Source of the DNA: Ptiloglossa arizonensis
Taxonomy: Eukaryota > Arthropoda > Insecta > Hymenoptera > Colletidae
Assembly (NCBI RefSeq): GCF_051014685.1
Contig: NC_135055.1
Coordinates: forward strand, 18,650,001-18,714,000
DNA: 64,000 nucleotides
Reading direction: 5' to 3'
In this document: piece by piece, positions 50,373 through 62,345 of the stretch
How the letters are laid out: each line of letters begins with the position of its first letter
How positions within the stretch are numbered: the stretch's first letter is position 1
The notes under the pieces: model-generated
The model's database searches: none
The model's input: only the letters and a program-made list of their open reading frames with translations
Told to the model about the DNA's origin: nothing
Translations under genes and position numbers: made by a program

Positions 50373-51534
50373 GAAGATAGAGCCACATATACTAAAAAAT
50401 AGTGTAATATTTCCCAATTTCGACTCGTATAGCAACTGATCTCGCGCATCACTCTGACTCCTTTAAGTTCTCGTCGTTTCCTATCGGTCGGGCCCGGATA
50501 TCGTCGAGTTAAACGGTACAAGGGGTTTAAGGACGTGGCAGTCGTCGAAAGTTAACGTAGCCGTATCCACGACCGATAACGAAGTCGTCGCAGGTACTCG
50601 TGGGTCGTCGCTGCAACGCGTAACCCACTTCCTCGGCGCGGTTCAATTTCTCGCCGATCCGCGCTCGAGCGTGTCGGCCGCGAAAGCGAAACGCTCGTGA
50701 CGCAACGCGCGGATACGAGGCCCGATTCCCTGAAATCGTTCCCCCCGACCCTCTTCCGGGATCCCCGGACCCCGTGGTCCGCGCGAATCTGGTCCCTTCT
50801 CGCCTCGGTCCTCGATTTAGAACCACGACGGTGAACGGACCGGGCACGGAAGCGCAAAATGGGGATGTGAGGGGTGGGGAGAGGGCGAGGGAAAAAAAAA
50901 GAAAAATAAAAGAGAGAAAAAAAGAGACGAAGGATGAAACGGAGACCGCGCGATCGCGAGGTAGTCGCTGCTGCTGTGACGAAGCGTCTGTCATTCATAA
51001 CGTCCGTGATCCGTGGACCGTGGATTCGAGGGCCCACGAATCGCAGAATGACGATGGTGGGGGGAGAGAGAGAGACGCGAACGGGTAGGAGGAAGAAGGG
51101 GAGGGAGAGACACGACGGGGAGAGAAAAGGGGGCGCGCGCGGTGTGCAGAAAAAGAGGAGAAAAATCCTCCCTCGGTCACCCTATACCCTCCCACGAGTC
51201 GTTCCGTTCGTCCGTCCGTCCGTACGTCCATCTGGTCGAGCAGAAACGCGTGCCTCCTTTTTTCTCCCGTTGGATTGTCATCCGCATTCAAGGGAGAAGC
51301 GGTGAATGCTCGCGCCGGTGCACGCCGAATGCCGAATGCCGAACGCCGAATGCCGATGGAAATTGCGAGGAATAAACGAGTACATTTTTCAATTGGCCGG
51401 CCGGGCCGCACACGGACGCATCCGGCAGGCGGCCGGATATGCGTGCGCGCAAACCGCGACCCGCTCTTAATGACCGCCCCGAACTTACCGTACATACGTC
51501 CACGTGTATCTCTATGTATATGCATGACTACCTA

Positions 51535-51588
51535 TATGTGTATACTTGTGTATATATATCTATGTATGTATGTATATGCATGCGTACC

Positions 51589-51670
<82 letters not shown>

Positions 51671-51730
51671 TATTCATGTGTACATATATGTATATCTATA
51701 TATGTATATATATATATGTATATATATATT
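51535..51730. repeat. (TA)n/(TATG)n microsatellite
   Basis: A pure TA run of about 45 bases near 51598-51642 is flanked by TATG and TATATC repeats. It gives false tyrosine-rich frames. Confidence 0.92.
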
Positions 51731-52224
51731 TTATTGCGTTTCGTTGCCTAGTTCAATGATGATTTATAATTGTTGCCCGCTCGGGTGTAATTATTATAAT
51801 TACAGATTTTTCGTCTTCGGTCTCCCCCGGCCGTCTTCTCGGGCCCCGAACCGGCCGACCGGGGCCCCGCGTCTCTTCTCGCTCCATCCCCCTTTGTATC
51901 GGCTCCACCCCTTCGAGTCCTCGCCTTCTTTTCTCCTCGGTTCGGCTTTCTCGCTTTCTCGCGGCTCACGGTACTCCCGTGCTCCCTCGCTCCTTTCTTT
52001 CCTCGCTTCGGCTCGCGGGACGGGAGATACGCGCCTCTCTGAGCGTGCACGTACCTTGGAAACGGGTTCCGAAAGTCTCGTTCGCGTCGAACGATTCGCT
52101 TTCCCGCGGACTTGGAAACGATCGCGGGCAGGTGAGGAGGGTACACGGATAACGCGCCCGATACGAAAACTACGTAACCACGCGCGGGATACTCGTGCCC
52201 GAACGATTAAATCTTCCGTAGGTG

Positions 52225-52400
52225 ATTTCTTTTTCGAAATGTTGGGAGAGGGATAAATTTTTCTAGTGTGTGTACTTTTGATGGAAATTAATCCGTGTAT
52301 TAGTGTACGATATCATAAATGTGTAGAATTTTGCGTACGATACTGTAAAGTTTCGAGGGACGAATCGTTCGATTGGTGTACTTCCAGCATCGATTTCTAG
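52225..52400. repeat. Dispersed repeat, copy 1
   Basis: Blocks TTTTCNAAANTTGGGAGRGG, GTGTATTRGT, TGTGTAGAATTTTG and GAGGGACGAAT, then GGTGTACTT, appear in the same order here and at 55190-55345. Overall similarity looks moderate over about 160 bases. Confidence 0.7.
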
Positions 52401-52769
52401 CAAAAGTACACTATGTTCAACGCGATGCTATAAAGTCGAGGGATGAATTTTCCCAGTTCGGTGTAGTTTAGCTGGAAATGCGAGGTGTCCGATTATCTCG
52501 CGTACAGCGCTGCGATATTTTTCCGTTTGGTATTCTTTTGGTGCATGTAAAGCGACTGTACCGTAATCCTCGCGCGGCGTGGAATAATACATGAGTGCGC
52601 GGTAAGTGTGTGCAAGATGGCGAGGCGCGAAATAAGAATGTGCGACAACCAAAAAGGAAGCTTGAGAAGACTTTTCGCTCGAACTCGTCACTCTTCTATA
52701 GCCTGCTACCACTACTCGACTCGTATCCCCACCACGCTCGGTCTCCGCCCCCGCAGGACCGTACCCAAC

Positions 52770-53370
52770 TCGTCGAACTATACATTCTCACGGTGTCTTT
52801 CTATTTAGAAAAATAAGCTCGAGAAGACTTTTCACTCGAATGTTCCATTTCTTACCAGTAGAACGTTCTCTTCCCACTCATTAGTCACACTTTGACTCCT
52901 CCCACAGACGATCGTTTTAAATTCTTCGAACTATACATTCTCACGGTGTCTTTCTATTTGGAAAAAGAAGCTCAAGAAGACTTTCCATTCAAACGTTCCA
53001 TTTGTTAACACTAAGGCGTTCTTGTGAATCTTCCACAGTCTACTCCCACTGCACTCTGACTCCTCCCACGGAGGACCATTTTAAATTCCTCGAACTATAC
53101 ATTCTCACGATATCTTCCATTTCTTACCAATAGAACGTTCTGGTAACCCTCCCACAGTCTATTCTCCTCACATTCTGACTCCTCCCACAGAGGACCATTT
53201 TAAGTTTTTCAAACTATACATTCTCACGATATCTTTCTGCTTGGAAAGATAAGCTCGAGAAGACATTCCACTCGAACGTTCCGTTTCTTACCAGTAAAGC
53301 GTTCTCGCGACTCTTCCACAGTCCACTCCCACCACACCCCGACTCCTCCCACGAAGAACCGTCCCGAAAC
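52770..53370. repeat. Tandem repeat, four diverged copies of about 120-165 bp
   Basis: AACTATACATTCTCACGRTRTCTT occurs near 52777, 52929, 53093 and 53213, each followed by TCGAGAAGACTTTYCACTCGAA-like and GACTCCTCCCACRGA blocks. The third copy is shortened. Confidence 0.85.
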
Positions 53371-55189
53371 CCTGCGCTGTACACGTAACGAACATATCGG
53401 CTCGCGATGAACGTTCACGATCAATCGAACGATACCGCGAGTCGATAGTTGCGCGAGCGTAACCGAAAAATCGACGGAGAACCGCGACTCCTCCGAGCTA
53501 TTCTCCTCTATCGGAATCCACGAGGTCGACACCATTTACGTTCGCGTTCGTCCGCGTCTGAATAGGCGGCGCGCGCGCGTATGCGTGCGTTCACGCGTGA
53601 AACTATTCGTATCCATCAGGCCGGGGTATCCGTCTCTCTATTCTACGTGGCAGGACACGGGTTCCAATTCATCCTCGCGCAAGCCTTCCATTATCCGTCC
53701 TAACTGGCAACCGAGGATCATTAAGCCACGGAGCCTTTTGTCCGACTGTGCGCGTCCGTCTCGTAACGACGGACCGGAGAGAGAGGAAATACGCGTGAGC
53801 GCGGAAAGATGAGGACTCGTGACGTTGCTCGACTTCGGGTTTGCGGTTCCCCTCCCGTCCCTCTCGTCCCCCCTGCCGCGAATTCCGTACCGTGAGCGCG
53901 AAATCTTGGCCGCGAATACGTTTTCGGTACGATGGAGGAGTATCCGCGTCGAAGGATCGATCGCGTACGCGAACGCGAACGCGGTGCGACTTGGTAGTCG
54001 GATTCGGGTCCGGGTGCGCGCGCAGCACAGGCCTCGCGGCGATGCACCGGCCGGACTGTTCGTTTCGTAGCGAGGCAACAGTGGATCGTAGGGATTCTCG
54101 GAACATGTCCCGGCTTTCGCGTCGAACATCGCGCGGAACGCTGTCGATCGGTCGTTGGTTCGTCTGGAAAGGATCGATTATACCGGTCGGACGGATCGCT
54201 CGCGAGGTTCGAGCCGAGCGGGTCGCGCGTTCGTCGACGTGGTGTACGAGGTGAGACGAGACGAGGCGAGGCGAGGCGCGGTACCGCGCGGCGCATCAGT
54301 CAGCCGGGATACACATCGTGTATCGCGGTACAAAGTGATGACCGTAATGACTCTAACCACCGTCTGACATCTGGCATTAGGCACTCGAGCTTTCGAGTGG
54401 CAACGCCCGCAGCAATTGTTGCCGTTTACGACTGCCGTGCACGCTCTCCTTCTTTCCCTGTTGCTCGCCACTCGTCCGTCCCACTCTCGAACGCGTTGCT
54501 TCTCTCCTCGCGGCGCGTCCTCTCGCTCGCACGTTTCGCTCTACCCCACCTCACCCCTCGCCGATCCTTTCTCGCTCCGATTCGTCGCGTCTCCGTCCGG
54601 TCCCCCTGTACGCTTCTCTACCATTCTCGTTTCTCCGCTTCTCTCCCGGTCGCTCGTCCGCTCTCGATCCTACGCGCTATAGACCGCATTCCCGAGCGCA
54701 ACGACGAGGCAGAGATATATGTATATGCATTCGCGTGCACCGGTCGCCGTAGCCACCGCGCGGCTCCGCTCGCGAGCGCTACATTGCCGCGATCGCGGCT
54801 ACGAGACCGACTTCGCTACTCGCGAGTACGCGCCGACGCGCCGACTCGCCGACCCGCGACTCGCGCGGACGCACGCGCCACCGGTGCATCTCCACTCGGT
54901 TCCTTCCGCTCCGGAAATCCACCGAGTCACCACCCAGATGAGACACCCCCACTCCCCGATCTTCCTCTCGTTTTTCCACCGACCACCGTTCAATTGTCGT
55001 TTTACCCGCTCGATTTGGTTTTCAATAGGGGGACACCAGAGTTGAAGCGGCCACTCGCGGAACGTATCTCGTAGAATGCAAATACGGAATCTCGAGATAG
55101 AGATACACAGACCGGTGTGTAAAACGGTTCGATTTTCGTACGATCTCTTGCGCGCGATCGACTCGAGACCCGTGAAAGTCTTCGCGCGA

Positions 55190-55345
55190 GTTCTTTTTTC
55201 AAAAGTTGGGAGGGGGACGAGTTTCTCTTGTGCGTGCTTTCGTTGGAAACTACCCGAGCGTGTATTGGTACAAACGTGTAGAATTTTGGGTTGGATAGTA
55301 TTACATTGGGAGGGACGAATTTGTTCCATCGTAGTGTACTTTTGC
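55190..55345. repeat. Dispersed repeat, copy 2
   Basis: Partner of the segment at 52225-52400, in the same orientation about 3 kb away, sharing four ordered blocks. Confidence 0.7.
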
Positions 55346-55649
55346 TCGAATTTAAAAATGGTGGGTCTTCAGCGTCTGTAAAATTGTGTAACCTCTGTGT
55401 GTGTGTATGTGTGGTGGCCGCGAGCTCGACGGTCCGTTCTTTGGCTCCCTTTCTGGAATAATAGAGACCGGTGCCGACGAGAAAATGGTTCACCTCTCAC
55501 CGAATGGAAACCCGACGGAGCGCTGCGTATCCTGGCGCAATTACCGACATTAGAAAGTCGTCGCTGCTTAGTCCCAGAATCCGACCCCAATTACCGAATC
55601 TCTCCTCGGGGCCAGATACGGCCGGCGATGTGGCCCCCGTCGACGTTCG

Positions 55650-55960
55650 TTCGTCGTCGGGCCCCGAATCGGCGAATTTGACGGGAAAGGTCCTCGCGGT
55701 GGTATCGGGTCGGACGGGTTTTGCAAATAGTTGGAAATCGTCGGAAAACGTTCTCGTCGAGAGTAGGATAGGGCCCGTGTCGGGGTCTGAGGCGAGTCGG
55801 GCCCCGAATCGGTGAATTCGACGGGAAAGATCCTCGCGGTGGCATCGGATTGGGAGGGTTTTGCAAATTGTGGGAAATCGTCGGAAAACGTTCTCGTCGG
55901 GAGTAGGATAGGGCCCGTGTCGGGGTCTGAGGCGAGTCGGGCCCGAAAAGACAGTTTCTG
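55650..55960. repeat. 140-bp tandem repeat, two copies and a partial
   Basis: GCCCCGAATCGGYGAATTYG starts at 55661 and 55801, and GGGCCC restarts at about 55939. The two full copies share nearly all bases, including CGTCGGAAAACGTTCTCGTC and GGATAGGGCCCGTGTCGGGG. Confidence 0.92.
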
Positions 55961-57767
55961 AGGTTCGAAGAGTAAATAGTTGAGTGTCGTCGCGAAACGC
56001 TATCGTGGATCGAGATCGAGCGTAAGATAGGGGCCTTATCGAAGTCTGGAGCGAATTGGGCCTGAAAAAGGTCCCAATTGTAACGCGGAGCGACTTTATA
56101 TCGATGAAATTCGATATCGAGTTCGTTTATCGTTGATCTTCGGTGAATGATTCGGAATCCTCGCTTTGGAGTAAGAAGAAATTGGGCCGGTGAGCTAGAA
56201 CGCGGGGTAGGTAGCGATTTTCATCTCCATTCGACGGATATAAGCTGATACAAGGATATCAAAGGAAGAACGTTACGTAAAATATAATACATCGAGTACC
56301 AAACCAGTGCACCGTGCAAACCCATAATAACAACACACGTTCGAATCTTCGAGTTTACCTTTCTATTATATTTCAAAGAAGAAAAATTACAGATTGCTCG
56401 AGTATCTTACAACTGAATTCGCAATGATTCACCAAACCACCCGAAGCAAATTTACCATTCGAAATAGTTTCTATCTCGACGCAACGAACTCGAAAATTCT
56501 TCTCTCGATTTATTATACTTCGTCTCGATCTTCGCCTCTCCATGAAAAACGATCTCAACGATACACCCGATCGAGGAAAGAAACCCTCGTTCGAGATCCG
56601 TAGCCCTGTTTTCGCGTCGAGATCCGCGAGGGGAAAATCGAGGGGAGGACAGAAGCTGGGGAGTCGAAACGGGCGTAGAAACGGAATCGGTAGGATAATT
56701 GTGCGATAACGGGAAATAAGATCGGCGGGGTACCATCGTTATTTCCCCCGTAGCCGGGTAAGGACCGTGGAGAGGCGCAAACGTCGGTTATCAAGTTTCT
56801 CCGTGTGTCCCTGGATTATTCAACGTCCTCTCGCTGTTGTCAGTGGGTGGTGAGCTACGAGACGATCGGTCCTCCGTGGCCGGTTCGTCCTCGCGTTTCC
56901 GTCAAGCGTCGGAGAGAGATCTCGTTGGGGTCGGAGGGGGGACTACCTTGCGGTGTTTCGTAGCTTTAACAAGAACGTTGCTCGAGGAGGAGGTCGCATA
57001 CCAATGGATACGATGACTGACCTGCATCGCGAGTGTGCGCGCGGGCGCGCGAGTGGGCCCCTATACGTGCACGCCGCGCGCGGTCTTCGCGTTCGTTTAT
57101 CGATACACGCGTGCGCGCGGTGTCACTCAAAGCCCATGCGCTCGCTCGCGACCACGTATTGCGTAACCACCGTATAGGAAACAAAGAGCTCGAGTATCCG
57201 ACACGGTGTGGCAAGATCCCCCGTTTCGTATTTATCGATCGAGTCTCGTCCCTCTCTCCGTCGTTTCCAGGGACGCGGGCCTACGACCCGTTGGAATTAT
57301 AATGTCGTAAAAAACATCGACGGGCGACAATTACGAGGCACGAATATCTCGCGGCGGTATTAACGCGCTTACGGCACGCAATCGCGGTAGCACCGTGTTT
57401 GCGAAAGCGCGAGTACGCCGCGCGCGTTCGGGATGAGCGATAGTCGCCGCGAGTTTAACAACGCGTACGCTGGTGGGGAATCGGCGAGAGCGAGAACGAA
57501 CGAGAGAGTGTCTTAGAGTGTACGTGTATGAAAGAGAGAACGGTGGAAGAAGTAGGTGATCGTTCGAAAACTCCTACGAGAGTGGTCTTCGGAACGGAGA
57601 TGCGGTCCCGAGGTTTCACGGTGCATAACGCCGTTAAGAAGAACGGCTCGTAAAATCGTGGCATCCGTGCGAGCCGGTGCCAACACGCCGCCCGGCGTAC
57701 GTTCCTGCGACGCTCTTGGAAAAATCTCACCGCCGCCGTACGTGATTGCCGGACGCGGCCACCTTTC

Positions 57768-57825
57768 TCACCGTCCTCCTCCTCCTCCTACTCCACCACC
57801 TCCTCCTCCTCCTCCTTCTCCTCGC
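57768..57825. repeat. (CTC)n simple repeat
   Basis: CTCCTCCTC units interrupted by CTACTCCACCA; reads as a false polyproline frame. Confidence 0.85.
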
Positions 57826-58505
57826 GCGCAATTATCGCGAGCCCCGGCGTTGAATTACGATGCCGATTAAGTGTCTCGCGTTGACTTTCCACCGGCTCGA
57901 CAATTTTCGCCAATACGGGGGCCTGTTATTATCGTTCTCCCGGGGAATCATCGCGCGCGACGATTCCCCGATGATCTCGCGCGATACGCGCCGCCGAGGA
58001 CCGTTTAACCGGGAGAAGCCAACACGGAGAGGGGGTGGAGGGGTGGGGAGTGGGGGCACGGAGCACGCTTCGAGCGGATTTATTCGCGGACCATGGGAGA
58101 ATGGAAATTTTCACCAAGACGCGAAAGTTTCTAATATCGCGGCGCGAGCGGACGTTGGCTAGTCGAGTGTAACGTTACAGCGAGGGAGAGGAGCGAATCT
58201 CGACTACGAACCGACACGACTGGATCATTTTAACTTTTTTCCAAGACGATAGGGACTTGTCAATTGTATGGAGTGATTCAATACAGTGTTGAATGATCGC
58301 GAGTGAGCGACTATAAGTTTTCGGGAGACGGTGAGACGATCGACTGTTGTCGTTCACTTGTAAGCGGGGTCACGATCGGATTGGAGTTCATTTCTTTTTT
58401 TTACGAGATCCAAAGACGATTTTCTCTTACGAGCATACGTTCGAGAGACTCTGGACTGGCGAGTGCGGCGTAGAATCCGCCATCGGAACGCATTATTCCC
58501 CGCGG

Positions 58506-58620
58506 ACCGACGCGACTGGAAAGCGACTCTCCCCGATTCCCGTTTTCAAACGCTTCGACTTTCAATGGCGGTCGGTTAGGTCTGCCGACACTCGTAGAAT
58601 CCGCTGTAAAAAATTCTCCA
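58506..58620. repeat. Direct repeat flanking the 90-bp array, left copy
   Basis: GCGACTCTCCCCGATTCCCG, TTTTC and GAYTNTCRATGGCGGTCGGTT recur at 59349-59460. The pair brackets the 90-bp array. Confidence 0.75.
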
Positions 58621-58856
58621 CTTCGTAGCGGCGTTTGTAGACCTCTGCTTCGAAATTGTCACTCCGGTGAGAGCAAGCGGAGAAAAGAACACTCGATGAG
58701 GTTAGATTCCTCGATCGGAGGGAATCTGGTCCACGGACCGATGCACCTGGTGAAAATTGTTCAATTTTCACCGTGATTCAAACATTGTCACAATTTCTTC
58801 CGCGTTTTTTATGCAGTTTCTCGCACTGCGCGACTTCAGATAGTCCCGCGAGAGCT

Positions 58857-59265
58857 CCGTATTCCCAATTTTAATTTTCTCGATCCAAAAACGAGTTTCA
58901 TTCGATGGCGCGAGGTGTAAAGGGACCCTGGATGTCTCGTGCGGCATCGTATTCCCAATTTTAATTTTCTCGATCCAAAAACGAGTTTCTTTCGCTGACG
59001 CGAGGTGTAAAAGAACCCTGGATGTCCCGCGTGGCATTGTATTCCCAATTTTAATTTTCTCGATCCAAAAACGAGTTTCTTTCGCTGACACGAGTTGTAA
59101 AAGTACCCTGGATGTCCCGCGTGGCATCGTATTTCCAATTTTAATTTTCACGATCCAAAAACAAGTTTGTTCCGCTCGCGCGAGGTGTAAAAGTACCCTG
59201 GATGTCCCGCGTGGCATCGTATTCCCAATTTTAATTTTCACGATCCAAAAACGGGTTTGTTCCGC
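58857..59265. repeat. 90-bp tandem repeat, about 4.5 copies without indels
   Basis: ATTCCCAATTTTAATTTTCT starts at 58861, 58951, 59041, 59131 and 59221: exactly 90 bases apart each time. The copies differ only by substitutions. The minus strand is open across the array in two frames, giving a 30-residue repeat (for example KIKIGNTMPRGTSRVLLHL), which follows from the period being a multiple of three. Confidence 0.94.
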
Positions 59266-59348
59266 TCGCGCGTAAGATCCGAAAGAGCTCCGGGACAGTC
59301 GACTCGCAGCGTGGGATTCACGATCGGCGCGTTATCTCGTGCGCGGAG

Positions 59349-59460
59349 CGATGCGACCGGGAAGAGCGACACTCCCCGATTCTCGTTTTCGATCGTTCTC
59401 GACTCTCGATGGCGGTCGGTTCTGGCCACGCGTAAAAATCCACCGTGCAGAATTTCACAC
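59349..59460. repeat. Direct repeat flanking the 90-bp array, right copy
   Basis: Partner of 58506-58620, same orientation, about 845 bases downstream. Confidence 0.75.
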
Positions 59461-61249
59461 CTCCGAGCAACAGTCCCGAGTTAAATTATCGCTCGACGGT
59501 GGTGTGGTAACGTCGCTTGAAAAAAGTTGGGGAAACATCGTTCGTGGCGTCGCGTCCGTCGGTCCGCGCGAAATTTTGCTTTCTCCTTTGCGGCCGGTCT
59601 GGGCTTTTCCCTCGGAAGTCTATCGGTAGGTTCGTCGCCCCGTCGGGTACGGCTCGCATAACTGCACACGCAGCTTTTGATTGTCGATTCAGAGAGCGAT
59701 ATCGGCGACGATTCCGTAGCTCGGTTTTCGTGCTGCATGCCAAAGCGGGGGCCCAGGCTCTCGTTCGCGCCGCCCGTACACGGGGAACGGCCGATTGAAT
59801 TTTACGCTGGGATCGGTTATCGAAATTCTTCGTCGCTCGTCTCGAAACTCCCCACGGTGGTTTCGTTCCACGCGCGGAAACTCGAACCACCGCTTCGTCT
59901 ACCACGGAATTTTTCCCATCGTCTGTTCGTCGTCTTACTTATCCGCGTTATCCGTGCTCGAATTGAGATCTCGGGTCTCGGGGAAAAGCGAAATGGACAG
60001 GTGTTCCAATTTGTCCGCGAGAAACGAGTCGCGCCGATTTTCAAGATTCCACGAGAAATCCGATCGATCGAGATCGGCCTCGATCGGCGAGCCCCGCGGG
60101 GGCTGTCGGCCGCGTTTCTTCCACGTTTAACGAAACGATCCCGGACGAAAGAGAAGCCGATCGGTAAGTGCGTACGGGAACCGAGTAACTTATACGTGTA
60201 TGCGTGTGTATGTGTGTGTGTGTTTGCGTGCGTGTATCGAGGCGTCGAGGAGAGAAAGCGCCCGCTCGGTAGGCAGATCGGTGCCAGCTATAAGGCAGGT
60301 AACCAATCGCGATAAAACGGGGGTAGGGAGGGGTGCGAGGGAGGAGGAACTGCGTGCGAGCTGCACTTTCCAATGCACTTGGTGCGAACGTTGCACCGGG
60401 AAAGTGCATACGACGGGGCACCGAACGTAAACGGCGACGGGGAGACCCGGTTCGCACGTGTTTGACGGTGTGCGTGCGCCTCGAGTCGACTCGAATCGCG
60501 TTGAATCGCGTCGAGTCGCGTCTCGTCGCGGACGTTTAACGCGCCGAAGACGATTTCCACCGTGCATGGAAATTGGTCGACTCTAACCCACAAAGGTAGT
60601 AAATTACGCGCGGGAATGCGCCGTCCTCGTGGAAAAACGATAGCTAAAACTTACGTACGCGCGCGCAAGGTTCGCGCGGATTTTACGCTCGTCCCTTGGA
60701 CCAACGACGAGTATACCCCGAACCGGGTACCGTCGTCGTTATTTCAATTTCACACGTAATTCCATTAAGGACTATCGACGACCACTACGGACGTTCTTTG
60801 ATCGTTGTTTCATCGAAAGGAGAAGACTTCAGCTCGTCGCGTCTCGCGTTGCGAGGGATCTCGTCGAACTTGTTCTCGTCTTTCTGGTCCACGTTGCGTT
60901 GATTATTTTCAACGGTAGCGCGGACAATCGCGAAAGTTTCGCGCCACGAGTGACCGTGTACTGTTCACAACCGATTAGACGTCCTGCGAGAGAAACGCGG
61001 GTCCAATAGATCGGATTGGACACACTCGTGCTTGCTTTCGATCGTGGAGAGTTAACGACCGCGACGATGTAAGTGGGTCGAAGAATGTACTGTGCGTATA
61101 CGGAAAGATGGTCAGCGGGACGGTACAGAGGCAACGGGAATGCTGAGTGACGCGATTGGTAGACGAGAACCATTTTGGTCAGTAGGACATCGTGATCGAG
61201 ACCACGTGTACGAACGAGTGTTGTTAAACCAACGCGAAGATCTACATTC

Positions 61250-62345
61250 TTTCTAGCAATGTATAGTACTATGCACGATTGAGAAAAAGTCCTACGGAAA
61301 GAATATTGGTCTAATTGGTCGTATTACGCGATGAAAAAAGTAAGCAAGGCATGTCGAATGCGAGACAGTTTTAAGTGAGACTCTGTACCATCTCGTAGGA
61401 CTTTTTTCGATCCGTGTACAGTACATCGCGAAGTATCGTCGTATCCTGGTGGCTCTTTCGTGTTTCAAAAGAAGAGAGAAAGCCTTCCGCTTGTTATTTC
61501 CTTAGCGATGTACTGTGCACGATTGAGAAAAAGTCCTACGGAAAGAATGTAGGTTCAATTAATCAAAATGCCAGCGATCCATTTCAATCTTATTTTCCTC
61601 TACCTTGTTTGAGCGACGAAGAAAGTAAACGAGACGGTATAAGATAGACTCCCAGTCCCTAAGTCCTTGAAGGACTTCTTTCGAGCCGTGCACACTACAT
61701 CGTGCAATATACCGACGTCAGAGACATACATTCCAGACATCTGTTCACGTACTGGCGGCTCTTCCATGTTCCAAAAGAAAAGAGAAAGCTTTCCGCTCGT
61801 CATTTCCTTAGCAACGTACTGTGCACGGTTGAGAAAAAGTCCTACATCAAGAATGTTGGTCCAATTGATCAAAATGCAAGCGATCCATTTCGACCATATT
61901 ATCCTCTACCTTGTTTGAGCGACGAAGAAAGTAAACGAGACGGTATAAAATAGACTCCCAGTCCCTAAGTCCTCGAAGGACTTCTTTCGACCCGTGCACA
62001 CTACATCGTACAATCCACCGACGTCAGAGACACTTGGTCCATACATCTTTTCGGGTACTGGCGGCTCTTTCGTGTTTTAAAAGAGAAGAGAAAGTTTTCC
62101 ACTCATTTCTTTAGCAACGTACTGTGCACGGTTGAGAAAAAGTCCTACGGAAAGAATGTTGCTCCAATTAATCAAAATGCAAGCGATCCATTTCGATCTT
62201 ATTATCCTCTACCTTGTTTGAGCGACGAAGAAAGTAAACGAGACGGTATAAAATAGACTCCCAGTCCCTAAGTCCTCGAAGGACTTCTTTCGACCCGTGC
62301 ACACTACATCGTACAATCCACCGACGTCAGGGACACTCGGTCCAG
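61250..62345. repeat. Tandem array of foldback units, period about 305 bp
   Basis: GAGAAAAAGTCCTACGGAAAGAAT and following text recur from left arms near 61256, 61504, 61811 and 62114. Each unit contains a segment of 170-200 bases bounded by inverted repeats of about 35 bases: GCGATGTACTGTGCACG...AAAAAGTCCTAC at the left and its near reverse complement (GTAGGACTTTTTTCG...GTACAGTACATCGC at 61395-61429 in copy 1) at the right. The spacers between units are also homologous. Confidence 0.88.

Noticed and set aside
54397..55074. 225-codon plus-strand frame in the dachsous intron
   Set aside because: Arg/Ser/Pro/Ala-rich, consistent with CpG-rich DNA lacking stops; no domain or signal peptide.
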